From: Ectocarpus siliculosus
Taxonomy: Eukaryota > Sar > Phaeophyceae > Ectocarpales > Ectocarpaceae
Direction of reading: 5' to 3'
NCBI GenBank assembly: GCA_000310025.1
Contig: FN649744.1
Location: 1,665,199 to 1,717,570, forward strand
DNA: 52,372 nucleotides
This document shows positions 32,387 to 43,943 of this stretch, piece by piece; position 1 is the first letter of the stretch; every line of letters starts with the position of its first letter. The position numbers and the translations under genes were made by a program. The notes beneath the pieces were generated by a model. That model ran no database searches, was not told where the DNA came from, and worked only from the letters and a program-made list of their open reading frames with translations.

Positions 32387-35300
32387 TTATCTGCCCAACA
32401 CCCGGGGGGGCTGGGGGCTGGGGACGTCGACGCCGATCTTTCTCGAGAAGCTGCGCACCATCTCGGACACAGCGCTCGGCTCCGGCACCACGGTCACGGC
32501 CATCCGGCGCTCGGTGCGGGTCAGCGCCAAGAGCGGGGCCGGGGCCTGTGGCGGCCGGCTCATCGACAGCTCCCCCTCACCGCCGCCGCTGCCGCCGCCG
32601 GCCTCCCCCGTCGCCGTCCCTGCCCCCGCCGCTGCCGCCGCCGGCGGGGCATCGGGCCAGCCCCCCGATCCCGCCGACGTTCTCCGGTTGTGCCGCTCGG
32701 GATCCAGCAGGAACCGGAGGGTCGGCGGGGTCCCGTCTTCGGGTGGACTGCCACCACCATCACCGCCAGACATGCCGCCGCCGGCCCTGCCCAGGCCCCA
32801 GATCTCCTCCTCGACGACTGCCTTGACCCTGACCAGGTGCAGGGCGTTCGACGCGTCCGCAGCCGCGGCGCCGTCGCCGTTCGAGTGGTTGCTGCTTGTG
32901 CTCGACTTGCGGTGAATCTTGCCGCTCCCGCCGCCGCTGCCGTTTCCTCGTGAGTGTGCGATGCCGTGGCTGATGCCACCGCTCCCGCCGCCGCCGCCGT
33001 CGGCACCCTCGCCAGCTGTCCCGCCATCGCGCAAGTAGATATCGAACGTGCTCGGCACGGTGACGAGGACGTGGACGTCATCCCCCTTCCCCTTCCCCGC
33101 CCCCTTCTTCTTCCCGAACGACAAACGTTCCTTGGAACGCCGACCACGCGCCCCCTTCCCCCCGGCGGCGGCGGACGACCGGTTCAAGAACTCTACCGTG
33201 ATGGGAGACTCCTGGCAGTGCACGGGCACGACCAGCTTGTCCGCCGTGCAGAAGAGAGCCACGAGGGCGAAGTACGCGTCCCCGCCCGCCCCGGTCCTCG
33301 ACATGGCCTTGAACACCTCGCTGGTTGTTGCCACGGCGCGAGCCTTGTTCCACTCCTCGAGCGCGAGCGCTCTCGCCTTGTCCCCTACCGCCGGGGCCGC
33401 CCCCCTACCCCCGACCGCCTCGTCGGTGCTGCCGCGGCCGTTTGACTTGGCCGCGGCTGCCGCTGCGGAACCCTCGCTGCTGCCGGTCGCGCCGCCACCG
33501 CCGCCGCTCAGCACGCTCTCCATCACCCGCGCCTCCAGGGTGGCCCAGAGCTCCTCGTGCCACGTAGTGGGGCTTGTCGGAAGCGCTCCCCCAGAAAACG
33601 ATCTCTTCCCCGTCTAGCACGACGCGCTCGCGGGCGGTATCCTGTTTTGTGACGAGTACCACGTGCGTGTTGTCCAAGCAAGAATTTTCGAAGATCGCAC
33701 GCACGAGAAGGGGAGGGGGGGGGGGGGGGGGGCGTCAGGTCGTCTGAGTCACGGGGCTTCCTCGTGTCCGAAGCTCAGGGGGAGTCGGCAACTCTCAGCA
33801 ACGCAAGAAGAAAAAAAAACAAGACGTGTGGAATGGGCAGCCTCCTCCTTTGGTCTCCTCCTACTGGGTGACAAAAAGTAACGATTGCCTCTACACAAAA
33901 CTCGCAGAAGCTCCCCCCGTTGTGCAACTCATCTAAACGAGCACCTACAAAACAATTCCGCACTACAACGTACATGTGCGACATAAACGTACAGCATTAG
34001 CTATATATCCAATCGACCCCCCACGACGCTCTGACTTTGAGAGGCGCTTTGGCGCGGCTGCTCATCGCCCTCACGCCACCCAAAACCACACATGTACTGT
34101 ATGCATACATCTGACTACTACCGCAGTCTCTCGCTTCCGTCGGCACCTTTTCGAAAGCAAATATACCCCCCCCTTCTCTTTGTTTTTAACTTCGAGACAG
34201 GTCTCCAACGCCATGGCCGGGGCGGTGGTCGGGTTGGGAAAAAAGACAGACAGCGCCCGCACTCGATAACTTAGCAGTTAAGAACTTCACGCTCAACATT
34301 CTATCAAACATAAGGGCTTGAGCAACATTTGCGACTCCGGGTAAGACCCTTACGCTAAAACCTGGCACTTCTATATGGCGGCCATTTGTAGCCCGCAAGA
34401 GGGACTAAGAACCCCAGCCTCACCCGAAACTAGACTAGAGGTCCTCAAGTGCGGCGCTATGTGAAAGTGGCCCCACCGCGATACATGTTATCTCCCGGTA
34501 TTCTGCACAGAACACTATGTAGGCATACATATGATGTCAGCTCGCGGCACCTCACCACCCCAGAACCTAACAAAACAGGGGCGCCATGTGGCGCCCGATA
34601 CACGCAGGCGCGGACGACCGACCCACCTTCTTGACCTGCTGCAGGTCCATCTCCCGCGAGCGCGCGTGCGGCAGGACCAGGCTCTCCAGCCGCTCGGCGT
34701 AGTCCTCCAGGACGCTCTCGATGGACTCCTTGGTGCGGGCGTTGGCGACGCGGGTTTGGAAGGACAGCCGCTTGTCTGCCGGCATCTCCTTCACGAGCTC
34801 CCGCAGCAACGCCGCTGGAGTTCCGATTGACGGGGGGTGGGGGTTGTGGGTGTTGGGAGGGTTAGGAAGACAGATAGATGGAGATATGGAGAGAGACAGA
34901 AGGAGAGGGCAACAGAGAAGTAGAGATTGAGAGAGATATGTGGAGAGAGAGATATAAACGGAGAGACGAGAGAGAGAGAGAGAGAGAGAAAGAAAGAAAG
35001 AGAAAGAGAGAGAGGTTGCCACAGTGACACAGCAAACGCGATATCGTCAGGAGGAAGAGGAGTGGGAGGGGGGGGGGGGGGTGACAGGGTCATGATAGCC
35101 ACCAAACGAAAGCGGCACGAAAAAACGCGAGAATAAATAAGCATCACCCGCGCCGGCAGTAGTGGCGACAGGCAGAGGCGCACCGCCCCGTACACATGAC
35201 CACACTTCTCAAAAAACGAGCACAGCCCAAAGACGGACCATTTGACACGCAACCATCGTGGGGTTAGCACTAGCGTGGTCCAGAAACGTCAAATTTTCCA

Positions 35301-35980
35301 TGGATGGCACACAAAACCTACAACGAACACACACGTCCCACCCAGACGTGATCGCCAACAATATGCAACGACTCGGTCACGCACGAAGAGAAACACAACA
35401 CCATTATCACCAAACCCACAAGCATGAACAACAACGCGCCGCAGTTTCTTCTCTCGAACCCACGCAAAAAAGCGAAACACAACATCACCAAACCCACAAG
35501 CACAGCTTTTCTCTCAAACCCACCCGGTGCGGAGTAGTAGTCCACGTTCGACGGAAGCTGCCACGACAGGTCGACCCGCCCGCCAAGCTCCTCCTTCTCC
35601 GCCTTGGCTCTGGCCGCGGCCTCCGCTTCCAGCCGGGCCACCGCCGTCGGGTCTCTCCTCCCCGGCGCCCTGCCGTCCGCCGGCCGCCGCACCCCCCCGC
35701 TCGAGCGGCGCCCGCCCACGCCGCCCCAGCCCCCGTTCTTAGCGTTGCCGCCTGCCCCGCTCTTGGGAGGAATGTTGGGCGGTTTACTGCCGCTGCTATG
35801 GGCGCTGCCGTTGGCGCCCGCGGCGCTGGGTTTCGGGCGGTACAAGGTGCGACTCAAGAACCCGCCCTTGTTGTTGGTCTTGTCGCCGTCCTTGCTGCTG
35901 CCGCCACCGTTGGCGTTTCCTTTGTCCGTCTGGCCGCCGTTTTCGTGTTGGTTGAGGCGGGTGTGGTAGGAGACACGCAT
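32387..35980 (-). CDS. conserved-looking protein of unknown function, three-exon model with one apparent frameshift
   Basis: Exon 1 35980-35524, exon 2 34814-34627, exon 3 33641-32387 on the minus strand; junction phases 1 and 0 match on both sides. Exon 1 encodes a basic, Gly/Asn-rich, probably disordered N-terminus (LSRTLYRPKPSAAGANGS, ARLEAEAAARAKAEKEELGG). Exon 2 is helical (LLRELVKEMPADKRLSFQTR, SIESVLEDYAERLESLVLP). Exon 3 begins RERVVLDGEEIVFWG, then needs one extra base in a five-G run (33588-33592) to continue as LPTSPTTWHEELWATLEARV. Later parts include EEWNKARAVATTSEVFKAM, YFALVALFCTADKLVVPVHC and ALTRTERRMAVTVV between Gly/Ser/Ala tracts. No family is recognised. The ATG is 26 bp from repeat copy B, so the true 5' end may be missing. 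A further 3' exon beyond 32387 is possible. Confidence 0.6.
34865..35015. repeat. (GA)n/(GATA)n microsatellite in intron 1 of the minus-strand gene
   Basis: Purine-rich GA, GATA and GAAA repeats on the plus strand, pyrimidine-rich in the transcript, lying just upstream of the exon 2 acceptor at 34815. Confidence 0.85.
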
Positions 35981-36005
35981 AAGTAACAGAGGAGACAAGT
36001 GCCCC

Positions 36006-36623
36006 GGGGGGGGTGTACTCATAGTCGTGCATGCCGTAGTCATTAGACCATTGACCTCGCATCCCTACAAAGCCGGGATGGAGCACGCCGGGTTCTCACC
36101 GGACCAGGCTCTCACATCACCAAGCGCGAAGCACCGTGAGGTATTTGGCGAGTCGCATGAAGGGTGAGCTGCATCCTGCTAAGGGTGTTCGGCATCTTCT
36201 GCTTACTTCCTTGCGTACGGATGACAGCTGCGTATGACTTAGTTTATTTTCTGGTGCTTTCACTTCCAGAGACAGTTGTAAGCACTGTGTAACTGCCTCG
36301 AGGGTGCTTGACCAATATTAACACAACGTGGTGCGATCATCCCCCGTTGCGCGGAGTGAGGGTTCTCCACCCCGCACAACATCATCTACTCGACCACCAT
36401 TATGGTTACCGCCAAAAACAAATACGGCGTAAAAAAAAAAAAACGGTAACCTTGGTTGCCGAGTTCACGAAGTGGATTGGCTTGTTTTACAACGTCGTTG
36501 CCAAGCGACGAAAACCCAATCCCGATGGCAAACACCGAGCGGGGGGCTTGTTTTACAACGTCGTTGCCAAGCGACGAAAACCCAACCCCGATGGTAAACA
36601 CCGGGGGGGGGGGGGGGGGGGGG
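36006..36623 (-). mobile_element. interspersed repeat, copy B
   Basis: Reverse-orientation copy of the element at 122-784, bounded by G runs on both sides (36006-36013 and 36603-36623), equivalent to C runs at both element ends. It keeps two 66-bp tandem units, the GGTTACCG/CGGTAACC inverted repeat and the 31-nt stem-loop. The 3' end of the element points toward, and lies 26 bp from, the ATG of the minus-strand gene at 35980. No clear target duplication. Confidence 0.85.
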
Positions 36624-36775
36624 TCCATTGACAACGAGAAGGGAAATTGGGTGCTGGTTCTACCTGACCATCGACCGAAGAGAAAAGACAATTGACCAAG
36701 GACCAGGTGGAGTGATCACCACAACCACTGTACTACAGAACCATGAGTACTCTACGACCCTTTGCATGTTCTTAT

Positions 36776-36846
36776 TAGGAAAAATAAATAAAAACCCGGT
36801 AAGACTACATGTACCCGTTCGCGAAATAACCACAGTCGAACGGGAT
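36776..36846 (-). repeat. ~70-bp repeat with conserved hairpin, copy 1
   Basis: Matches 47301-47371. On the minus strand both read ACATCCCGTTCGACTGTGG, then a short loop, then CGAA-C/T-GGGT and AGTCTT. CCCGTTCG pairs with CGAACGGG here; an AT-rich stretch rich in TTTTTATT follows. Confidence 0.65.
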
Positions 36847-39220
36847 GTGGTGGAGTCTTTGCAGTGAGTGGAGGGAAATCGGCTGGGTACTGGGCTTATT
36901 TCGAGTCTATGGACGTTGTTGTCGTTGTCTGCATATGGGATACTCCAATCATCCATCCCATCTATGCATATTGCTTACAGAGTACGGGTGGGTACAATGC
37001 TATGATACTCCGCTGATCACAAACCGTTTTTGCTGCCCCCATGATGGGCACATCACGACAGTTGCCGTTCGATCGGCCGAGCTCATTGCCGCCTCTATCA
37101 AACTCTTATGAATCAGCAGTGCAGCATCCCGCTGATTGTGAGAGGGTACTTGTATGATAGCATATGCATATCACAGGGGGGCGTCGGCGGCAGTACCATC
37201 GAGGGACCGCAGCAGACCTCGAGTTTTTCGAATGTTGGCGTCTCCAGCAGCACACGTTGTACCTGATTCTACGACCGACAAAATCACAACTGCATTCACT
37301 CGTAGGGTAGCTAGCACCCATGCTTCCCTCTAGAGAAGACATTGTACCCCACGAACGCTCCATGCCTCCCTCGCCGCCCATGGAGGGCGCTAGGCCGTTT
37401 AACTACAGCAGGAGTGTCTGCCCTTCCTCCACTCTGGGAACCAAACGGCCAAAAGTCGATGCCACACTATCAGGCTGGATGAAGAGGGCACAGCCATCGA
37501 GTTGAGTACCCCAACATCAAGTAGTAGATGGCTGGCTGCACCACCGGACAAGCACTGACGCGAGGAAAGAGAAATTGAGACTAAACGCGTGCCCTGCTGT
37601 AGGCACCAACTACCCAACACCCCACCTCTCCCTTCATCATCATCATGACCATGGAAAAACACGCACCTTGGTTCTACTTTGTTCCGAGTCTGAATCCACA
37701 TCCCACTCCTCCGAGTGCCACGCCCCGCCCATAACGCTCGCAAGCTCCTTAGCCTTCGCCAGCTCGAGACGATCATCCCCCATGATGGCGAAGCTGCGCC
37801 CCGAAAGAGCCAGGGACAAAGACGAGAAGCAACAAGACGACCTGCTACTGCTGTAATGCTGTAATGTGCTTCTTTTGTTTCGCCGCGCGGACAGCAGGCG
37901 GCGCGAATTTTTCCCGGGCGCGACCTGGGTCATTCCGCCAGTCACCAGTCATTCCATGGATTTCATGAGCGCATATGTTCGTAGACGTTTGGCCAGACGG
38001 CGAGAGTTTCGAGTTGTTCAGAAGCAACGACAGAAAATGTTGCTTGAAGTTCTACATAACCAGCCCCAAGCCCCCAACAGCAACGAGACCCCAAGTACTA
38101 ACCGGAAAGCTTGCTCGTTTCCCATACCTCAAGTTATGTATTTCCAAAGGTCGTCGCTACCGCCGTCCGACGCGAATAATTGTCATCCGGAACGGACTAC
38201 AGTCTATGTTTTATACATATGGAAAACTAAAAAAAAAACGTGTAATGTTAATGTTGTGATCTCTGCCGGCCCGCCCGAGATGAGACGTGAGGAGACTCAA
38301 GTGGATATTTGAGGTCCTTAGATAGTGAGGGTCGGTAGTGCCGGCGGAAACACACGAGTTCATACATCAATGCAGAGGGAAATTGTTGATGTTGCATGTG
38401 GGTGGAAAGAAGAGCGATGCACGTACAGCAATAGTATCCGAAAGTGAATCCAGCCATTATCTTATCAGCGGCTGGACCTACCTAGTGGTGGCTCAATTCT
38501 GTCTTTAGTGCGGCATGCTGCTTGACGGAGAGCAAGTGGTAGGAGGGTCAATCGAAACAATTGACCTGGACTACATGTATCTATTTCTCTTGTGGTTGCA
38601 TTTTCGTTGTTTTACTACGTACGTACGTGTGTGTCCTCCGACACCCCCATGCGCTCGAACACCGACACACGCCCAATCATCTCACAGGGGAGGAGTCGAT
38701 AAGCCACACCATGTGCTCTTTTCCAATAAACACACAACCCATAAAGGCAGGGGATCTCATCTTTTGAAACGATGTGCCCTTTCGAAGAACAAATCCGCGG
38801 CTGACTGACGGTCAACCGTAGACGTTCTACAGATAGCCGCTCCATACTACTAAATAGACTTGTAGCTCTCGCAAGGCGCACCAAACAATCACAACCAGCT
38901 CCATCCCGCCTACAATATACTACCGGATAGCAGTGCGTGTAAAAGTGAACGTGCCAACATAGTGACGACCCCCGACCGACGCCTGCCCGAGCCCGGTTCT
39001 TTCACGCCCCCCCCGATGCCCTCCCCCCTTAATCAACGTTTCCAGATGGACTGTACCCAAGGGTATACCGGTAAACGATTGCTGATCTGCTTTCAAAAGA
39101 AAGGAACCACTCAAGAGGCACGTGCTGTCATACTCCGAGGGAGAGCGGACCAGCCGGTTATGGAGCTAGCCCTGCGGCGAAAATTCCTACACAGGCGCGA
39201 GAATCTCTGTTCCTCCGCTC
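36847..39220. other. intergenic, one possible exon
   Basis: Apart from the candidate exon at 37667-37783, nothing convincing. A plus-strand frame at 37975-38259 (94 codons, starting FVDVWPDGESFELF) reads somewhat protein-like but has no context and is not called. Confidence 0.35.
37667..37783 (-). CDS. possible first coding exon of an unidentified minus-strand gene
   Basis: From ATG 37783 the frame reads DDRLELAKAKELASVMGG and WHSEEWDVDSDSEQS and ends at AAG|GTGCGT, a good donor at 37667/37666. The composition (helical start, acidic end) is exon-like. A possible acceptor (CTTTCCTCGCGTCAG) lies about 100 bp downstream on the same strand at 37557-37571, but the frames beyond it give no recognisable protein, so the rest of the gene is unknown. 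No family is recognised. Confidence 0.35.
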
Positions 39221-40830
39221 TTAGCCGTCGTCGCTGTCGCTAGAAGTTTCGCCCATCTCCTGCCCCCGTGCCACACCGCCGTTGGCCTCGGCAGCGGCAG
39301 ATGCTCTAGAGACGGCTGGTGCTTCAGCTTCGGTTCTGCTCGACGAAGCAGAGGAAGAGATGCCATCCCCAACTGCAGCATTAGCGGCAGATGCACGAGT
39401 CGCACCACCAGGGGTACGAGCGGGGCAAGGAGGGGGAGGTGCTGTACGGCTCCCGGCGGTGTTGCCAGACCCTCCGGCAATTTCCTGCCGAATCACAAAA
39501 CGGCATGGTGCAGAAAGGGTTCAATCATCCACACCCAGGGGAAAGAAAGAAAGCCTGGCTGAGCCAAACTAAGGGGTAAAACAAAAGCAGCGGAGCAAGA
39601 TTTTTGTACGGAGAGTGCTGGCCTGCACATTCGTCATGGTATCGCAACAGCAGCACGCGTACGCGGTACATCGTGCGCGTGTCTCGTGAATCTGACGCGC
39701 CGTTCATGGTGGGATTCACACCGCATGTGCTTTCGCGGGTTGTATGCATACATCGATACGTCTCTCACATTCCGGCCGGGGCCTCCTGCTCCAGCGGAAG
39801 CGTCATCGTCCGAGCCCGAATCGCTGCTGGTATCGCCGACGCCCGCGCCCACGCTCGCGGTCGCATCGAACCCTGCCCCCCCGCCGCCACCGGCGGCCGC
39901 GCTTGCTCTTGCTCCACCACCCCCCACCGCGCCGCTCGATGCCAACGGTGTCGCCACTGGCGACACCTCAGGAACCGACGAGGAGGGTCGGGTACCAGCC
40001 GCAGTTGCCTTGGAGATTTCACCGGAGAAAGAACCAGGAGCGGGATCATTGCGACCAGACGATACACGAAGGTGTGACCGTGCTGATGGTGACGAGCTGG
40101 CGTTGCCTCGCAAGGGTGAGTTACCCGTCCCCGCTGTCTCTCTGTTCTTCGCAGCGGCGCCCACAGCTGCCAGCGGTGTTGTCGTTGTGACCGCGGCGCT
40201 GGATTCGAGCGCGGCGGAGGCGGTAGCGCTTCTCGTACCCTCTCCGGAGAAAGAGGCCTGCCGCCCCCTTCCTTGTGCGATTTTCTTTCCGTTCCTAGCG
40301 CCCGCCTTAGCGCCTGAGATGCTGTCCGCCGGACGCTTTCTCCCACGCGGCGATACATTTTCCTCGTCCTCCTCGTCCTCGTCCTCGTCCTCCTCCTTCT
40401 TCTCCTCCCTGCCCTCCCTGCCTTTGCCTCGCCCCCGTCCTCTGCCGCCGTCGCCACCGCGCCCCCGCCCCCGCGCTCCGGCTCCAGCCCCACCGCGTGA
40501 TCGACCGCTGCCGCCACTAGCCGGTCCTTTCACCACGGGATGCTTCCCGGGGCGCCCACGACCGCGGCGTTCTACAACTACCTCTTCTTGAACTTGTTCC
40601 TCCGCCCCCGGCTGTCGGGGGGCGGAAGCTTGCGGCCTACTGCTGCTCAGGTGGCTGCGGCCGTGGCGTGGCGCTCGGGGTGTGGAGGAGGAGGGCTCGC
40701 GGCGTGACGCCGCGTCGGGGACGCCGCCACCACCACCATCGCTGCTGTCCCTGAGGTTGCCCTCAACACCGTCTGACACCTCGGCCTTGCTGCTTCCCTC
40801 TTCATCTTCGCTCCCACTGCTACCGCTGTC

Positions 40831-40863
<33 letters not shown>

Positions 40864-43549
40864 AATGTGGACGCGCTTTCGGGCGCGTGCTGGTACCTTT
40901 TTCTCCGCCGCCGACCGTGGAACCCCGGGAGCGGAGGGGAGCCCAAACGTAGCGCTCTTAGCGGAACCAGCACCGCCACGGGCGGGGGGGCTCCCGGTCG
41001 TTACTCTCGATTGCACTCCTGAGGGCAACCCGTAGTTGTCATCGCTCATCCACTCGTCTACTACTTCCCCCTCCTGCCCTGCCCCCACACCCCCCTCCCT
41101 CGCCGATTCCCTTTCGCCACTGCTGCTGTTGCTGCTGCTGTCGTCACCCTCCTCGTCTGTCCCGGCATTCAGCTCCATCTGAAGGAGCCTGATGTTGTCA
41201 CGTACGCCAGACGCAACCATCGGGCCCTGAGAAGTCTTCTTCTTACCGCCGCCGCCGCCACCGCCACCGCCGCCACCGCCACCGCCACCGTTCCGTTTCG
41301 CTTTCGAGCGCGCCTTCATGCTTGACCGCGCTTCCTCCTTTGCGCTTACCACTGACGTTCTGGCCGTCTTCCCGACACGCCACCCTAGCCTGTGCAGGGT
41401 CTCCGGGAGCACCGGCAAAGGCAACGCTCTGAACGCGGGGGGGTGAGATGGCGACCCCGATGTGGCACACGCCGCTTCTAGTTGCGGCGGCGGCGGCGGA
41501 TGCAGGGCGAGCTCCTTCAGCCCGTGCGGATCGAGCAACGGCTGTTTCCGACGGGTGCGATCGAGGATGGCCGCCAGGTCTCGCCCAAACCACTCGCTCC
41601 GTCCCGCCGTATGACCTCCAACGGTGTTGTTGTTACCTGCGTCGCCCATGGTGCTGCCGTTGTCGTCGCTGCTGTCGTCGTCATCGGCGGGGGACGTGCC
41701 GGCGGTGGTGATGGTCGGAACACGCGCCTCCGCGAGAGCGGCGGCGTACTCCCTGTACGTTGAAGACAAACCCTTGATGGGCTCGGAAACGGCCTCAACC
41801 GCTGCTTCCACTCTCGCCCTCGGCCCCCAGCTCGACGCCTGCGCGGCTCCCGAGGGCGGGGTCCCCGTGGACATTTCCTCCTCAAGGACCCTTTTGGCCC
41901 TCGCCGCCGCCCTTGCCTCCTTTGCCATGGCCGCTTCCGCCTCTCTCGATCTGATCTCCGCCTCCTGAGCTTGCACCTTCGTTGTCATCGAGGTGGGCGA
42001 GATGTTGGACTCCACGAACGCGAGGGAATACGGCCCCGTGTACGCGGCGGCCTGCAGCGCACTGTGACTCCTCTTGCCGGCCCCGCGACCACCACCACCA
42101 CCGCCGCCGCCGCCACCACCATCGCCACCGCCATCGCCACGGCCGGGGTTACAACCATCGCCAAGAACAAGGCGCGAGAGCACGGCCAGGGCATCCAGAG
42201 CTCGCGGGCCAGCCGCTTTTAGGCGCCACCGGAGGCGCGCCAGCGCCAGCATCGCCTCCGGCGACACCCGGACGGGCATCGGGGCGGAGCTGAACAACTG
42301 AGTCCCGTGAAGGCAGTACAGCGCGTACAGGGCGCCGATCTGGAACGGGAGGGACCCCGGCCCGGTCTCGTGGGCCGGCAGGGTCGGTGGCAGATCAACC
42401 GGCGTGGCGGTAGGAGACGACGCGGCACCGCTACCGCCGCCACTACTGCTAGGACCGCCACTGCCGTTTGCTGCGTCACCGCCGTGGCCCCGACCGCTTC
42501 CAGCACGGGCTTTCGCGGCCGCTTGCTGCGTGACGCCGCCGCCCCGGGCACCGGTGATGCTCCGGCCACCCCGACCGCGGCCGCGGCCGCCGGCGTCGGC
42601 TCTCTTGCCACGAGGAGGCTGCTTGGCCCTGCCCCCCCCCTCCTCGCAATCATCATCATCATCATCATCATCCTCATCCTCTTCGCCATCCGGGTCCATC
42701 TCGTCCTCTCCCGCGTTGTGTTCGTCGTCCTTCATGAGAAGGTCGAGGGCCACAGAGAAGGACAGCTGGAGCAAAGCGTTCTCGTTGACCCTTCTGGGCA
42801 CCGCGAAGTGCAGGACGGACAGCTTCCGGCTCTGCCACACGTCGCGGAAACTCGAGAAGCTCATGCTACCCTGTCGGCGACGGTCAGCACGCAGACAAGT
42901 TTGCAAAAGAAAGGCAGCAGCGTTCTTGTGATTTTCTACGCTTTTCCTTTGGAGAGAAAATCGACTGCTATACCAACCGGCTGACCAATGAATATACCCA
43001 AACACGGTTCATGTCTGTGAGGGAGAGAGGGATCGACGCTACATACTCAGAGGCAACGGGAAAACACCGCCGCAATATTGGCCGAGTTTTGATCGCAGTA
43101 TTCTATCTGTAGATTGGGGCCATGCTGGTTAAACGCGATTTTGGCAATGCAACCTCTGCAGCTCCGTTGTTGAGCAGAATCGTTCGATCTAGGTTGAGGT
43201 CTGTGAAGCAAGAGAAGGAACGCCGAACTCACACTCTGGTACCATATCCTGGCCCTTGCAGCTGCAATCGCGCGAACCTCTTGAGGTGGCACACGCGGTC
43301 TGATACATGACAATGACGTGATGACAATTTGTGATCTATTTCTGTTCACATTCTTCTAACTAAAATTCGACCCACCTGCGAGATGAATTGCCCGATTCCA
43401 TCCATTAAATCATGACGAACGGCGTCGCTAATCATTCGCGGTCTCGCACCGGCCGTCTTGGAGATCTTTCTGTAGGTGGCGGTCACCCGGCCGCCAAGCT
43501 GCTTCTGAGCATTGCTGACATCCCCATTGATTCCGGTCTCCACTTCCAT
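39221..43549 (-). CDS. SNAPC1: SNAPC1/SNAP43-like subunit of the snRNA-activating protein complex
   Basis: Model: exon 1 43549-43376, exon 2 42870-39769, exon 3 39484-39221; both introns phase 0, giving about 1179 residues. Intron 1 starts GTGGGT and ends TCGCCGACAG; intron 2 starts GTGAGA and ends TTCGGCAG. The join of exons 1 and 2 restores the start of the SNAP43 domain: DGIGQFISQ with GSMSFSSFRDVWQSRK has the same spacing as the human N-terminus (helix, short linker, F-x-x-F-x-x-x-W). Next come VLHFAVPRRV and LLQLSFSVALDLLM, then the signature PFQIGALYALYCLHGTQLF and ALARLRWRLK. SNAPc binds the proximal sequence element of snRNA promoters and recruits Pol II and Pol III machinery in the nucleus. 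About 115 acidic and Gly/Arg-rich residues interrupt the domain, and about 800 low-complexity residues follow. Human SNAPC1 is about 370 residues. A Met at 42864 is an alternative start but would lose the N-terminal helix. Confidence 0.8.
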
Positions 43550-43943
43550 TTTGTCACCTCTTACAACATTGAACCCAATCCCACCAACGTCGGGTCTCAA
43601 TGCACGGGGCGGCGTAGCGGGTACAGCAGTGTTGAGCGCGCGAGGAAAGCACAAAGGACAGCAGTCACTGTGGACGGTGGAAGTGGTAGGCGCGCTGGTG
43701 GCTCCGTGAACCGAACTGGTTCTAGTAACATACATATAGTGATGGAACCGCCCCATCTGCGTGCCACCCTGTCTGGCGCACTTCTACATGCACGTAGCAT
43801 GTAGCATATAGGTCAAGCTACAGCAGTACTCCGCTTCCAACGTGCACACCACAGAGATACGTGGCTGGATTGGTATCTCCCACGATACTTAGCTCGCCCA
43901 GACGACCCTCTTGAGCTCATAAGCGAGACATACATCATCTATC
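43550..43943. promoter_or_regulatory. shared divergent upstream region of SNAPC1-like and ankyrin genes
   Basis: The proposed start codons are 394 bp apart and face away from each other, so both promoters must lie here unless upstream exons exist. No TATA box at a conventional spacing or repeated operator is evident. A frame on the minus strand stays open to 43756, so part of this may be coding or 5' UTR of the SNAPC1-like gene. Confidence 0.45.

Noticed and set aside
32312-33617. Plus-strand Arg/Pro/Ala-rich frames up to about 210 codons
   Set aside because: They mirror the Gly/Ala-rich third exon of the minus-strand gene and lack sensible composition.
39686-42984. Several 100-300-codon plus-strand frames, Pro/Ser-rich
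   Set aside because: They are complements of the Gly/Arg/Ser-rich SNAPC1-like exon; GC bias keeps antisense frames open.
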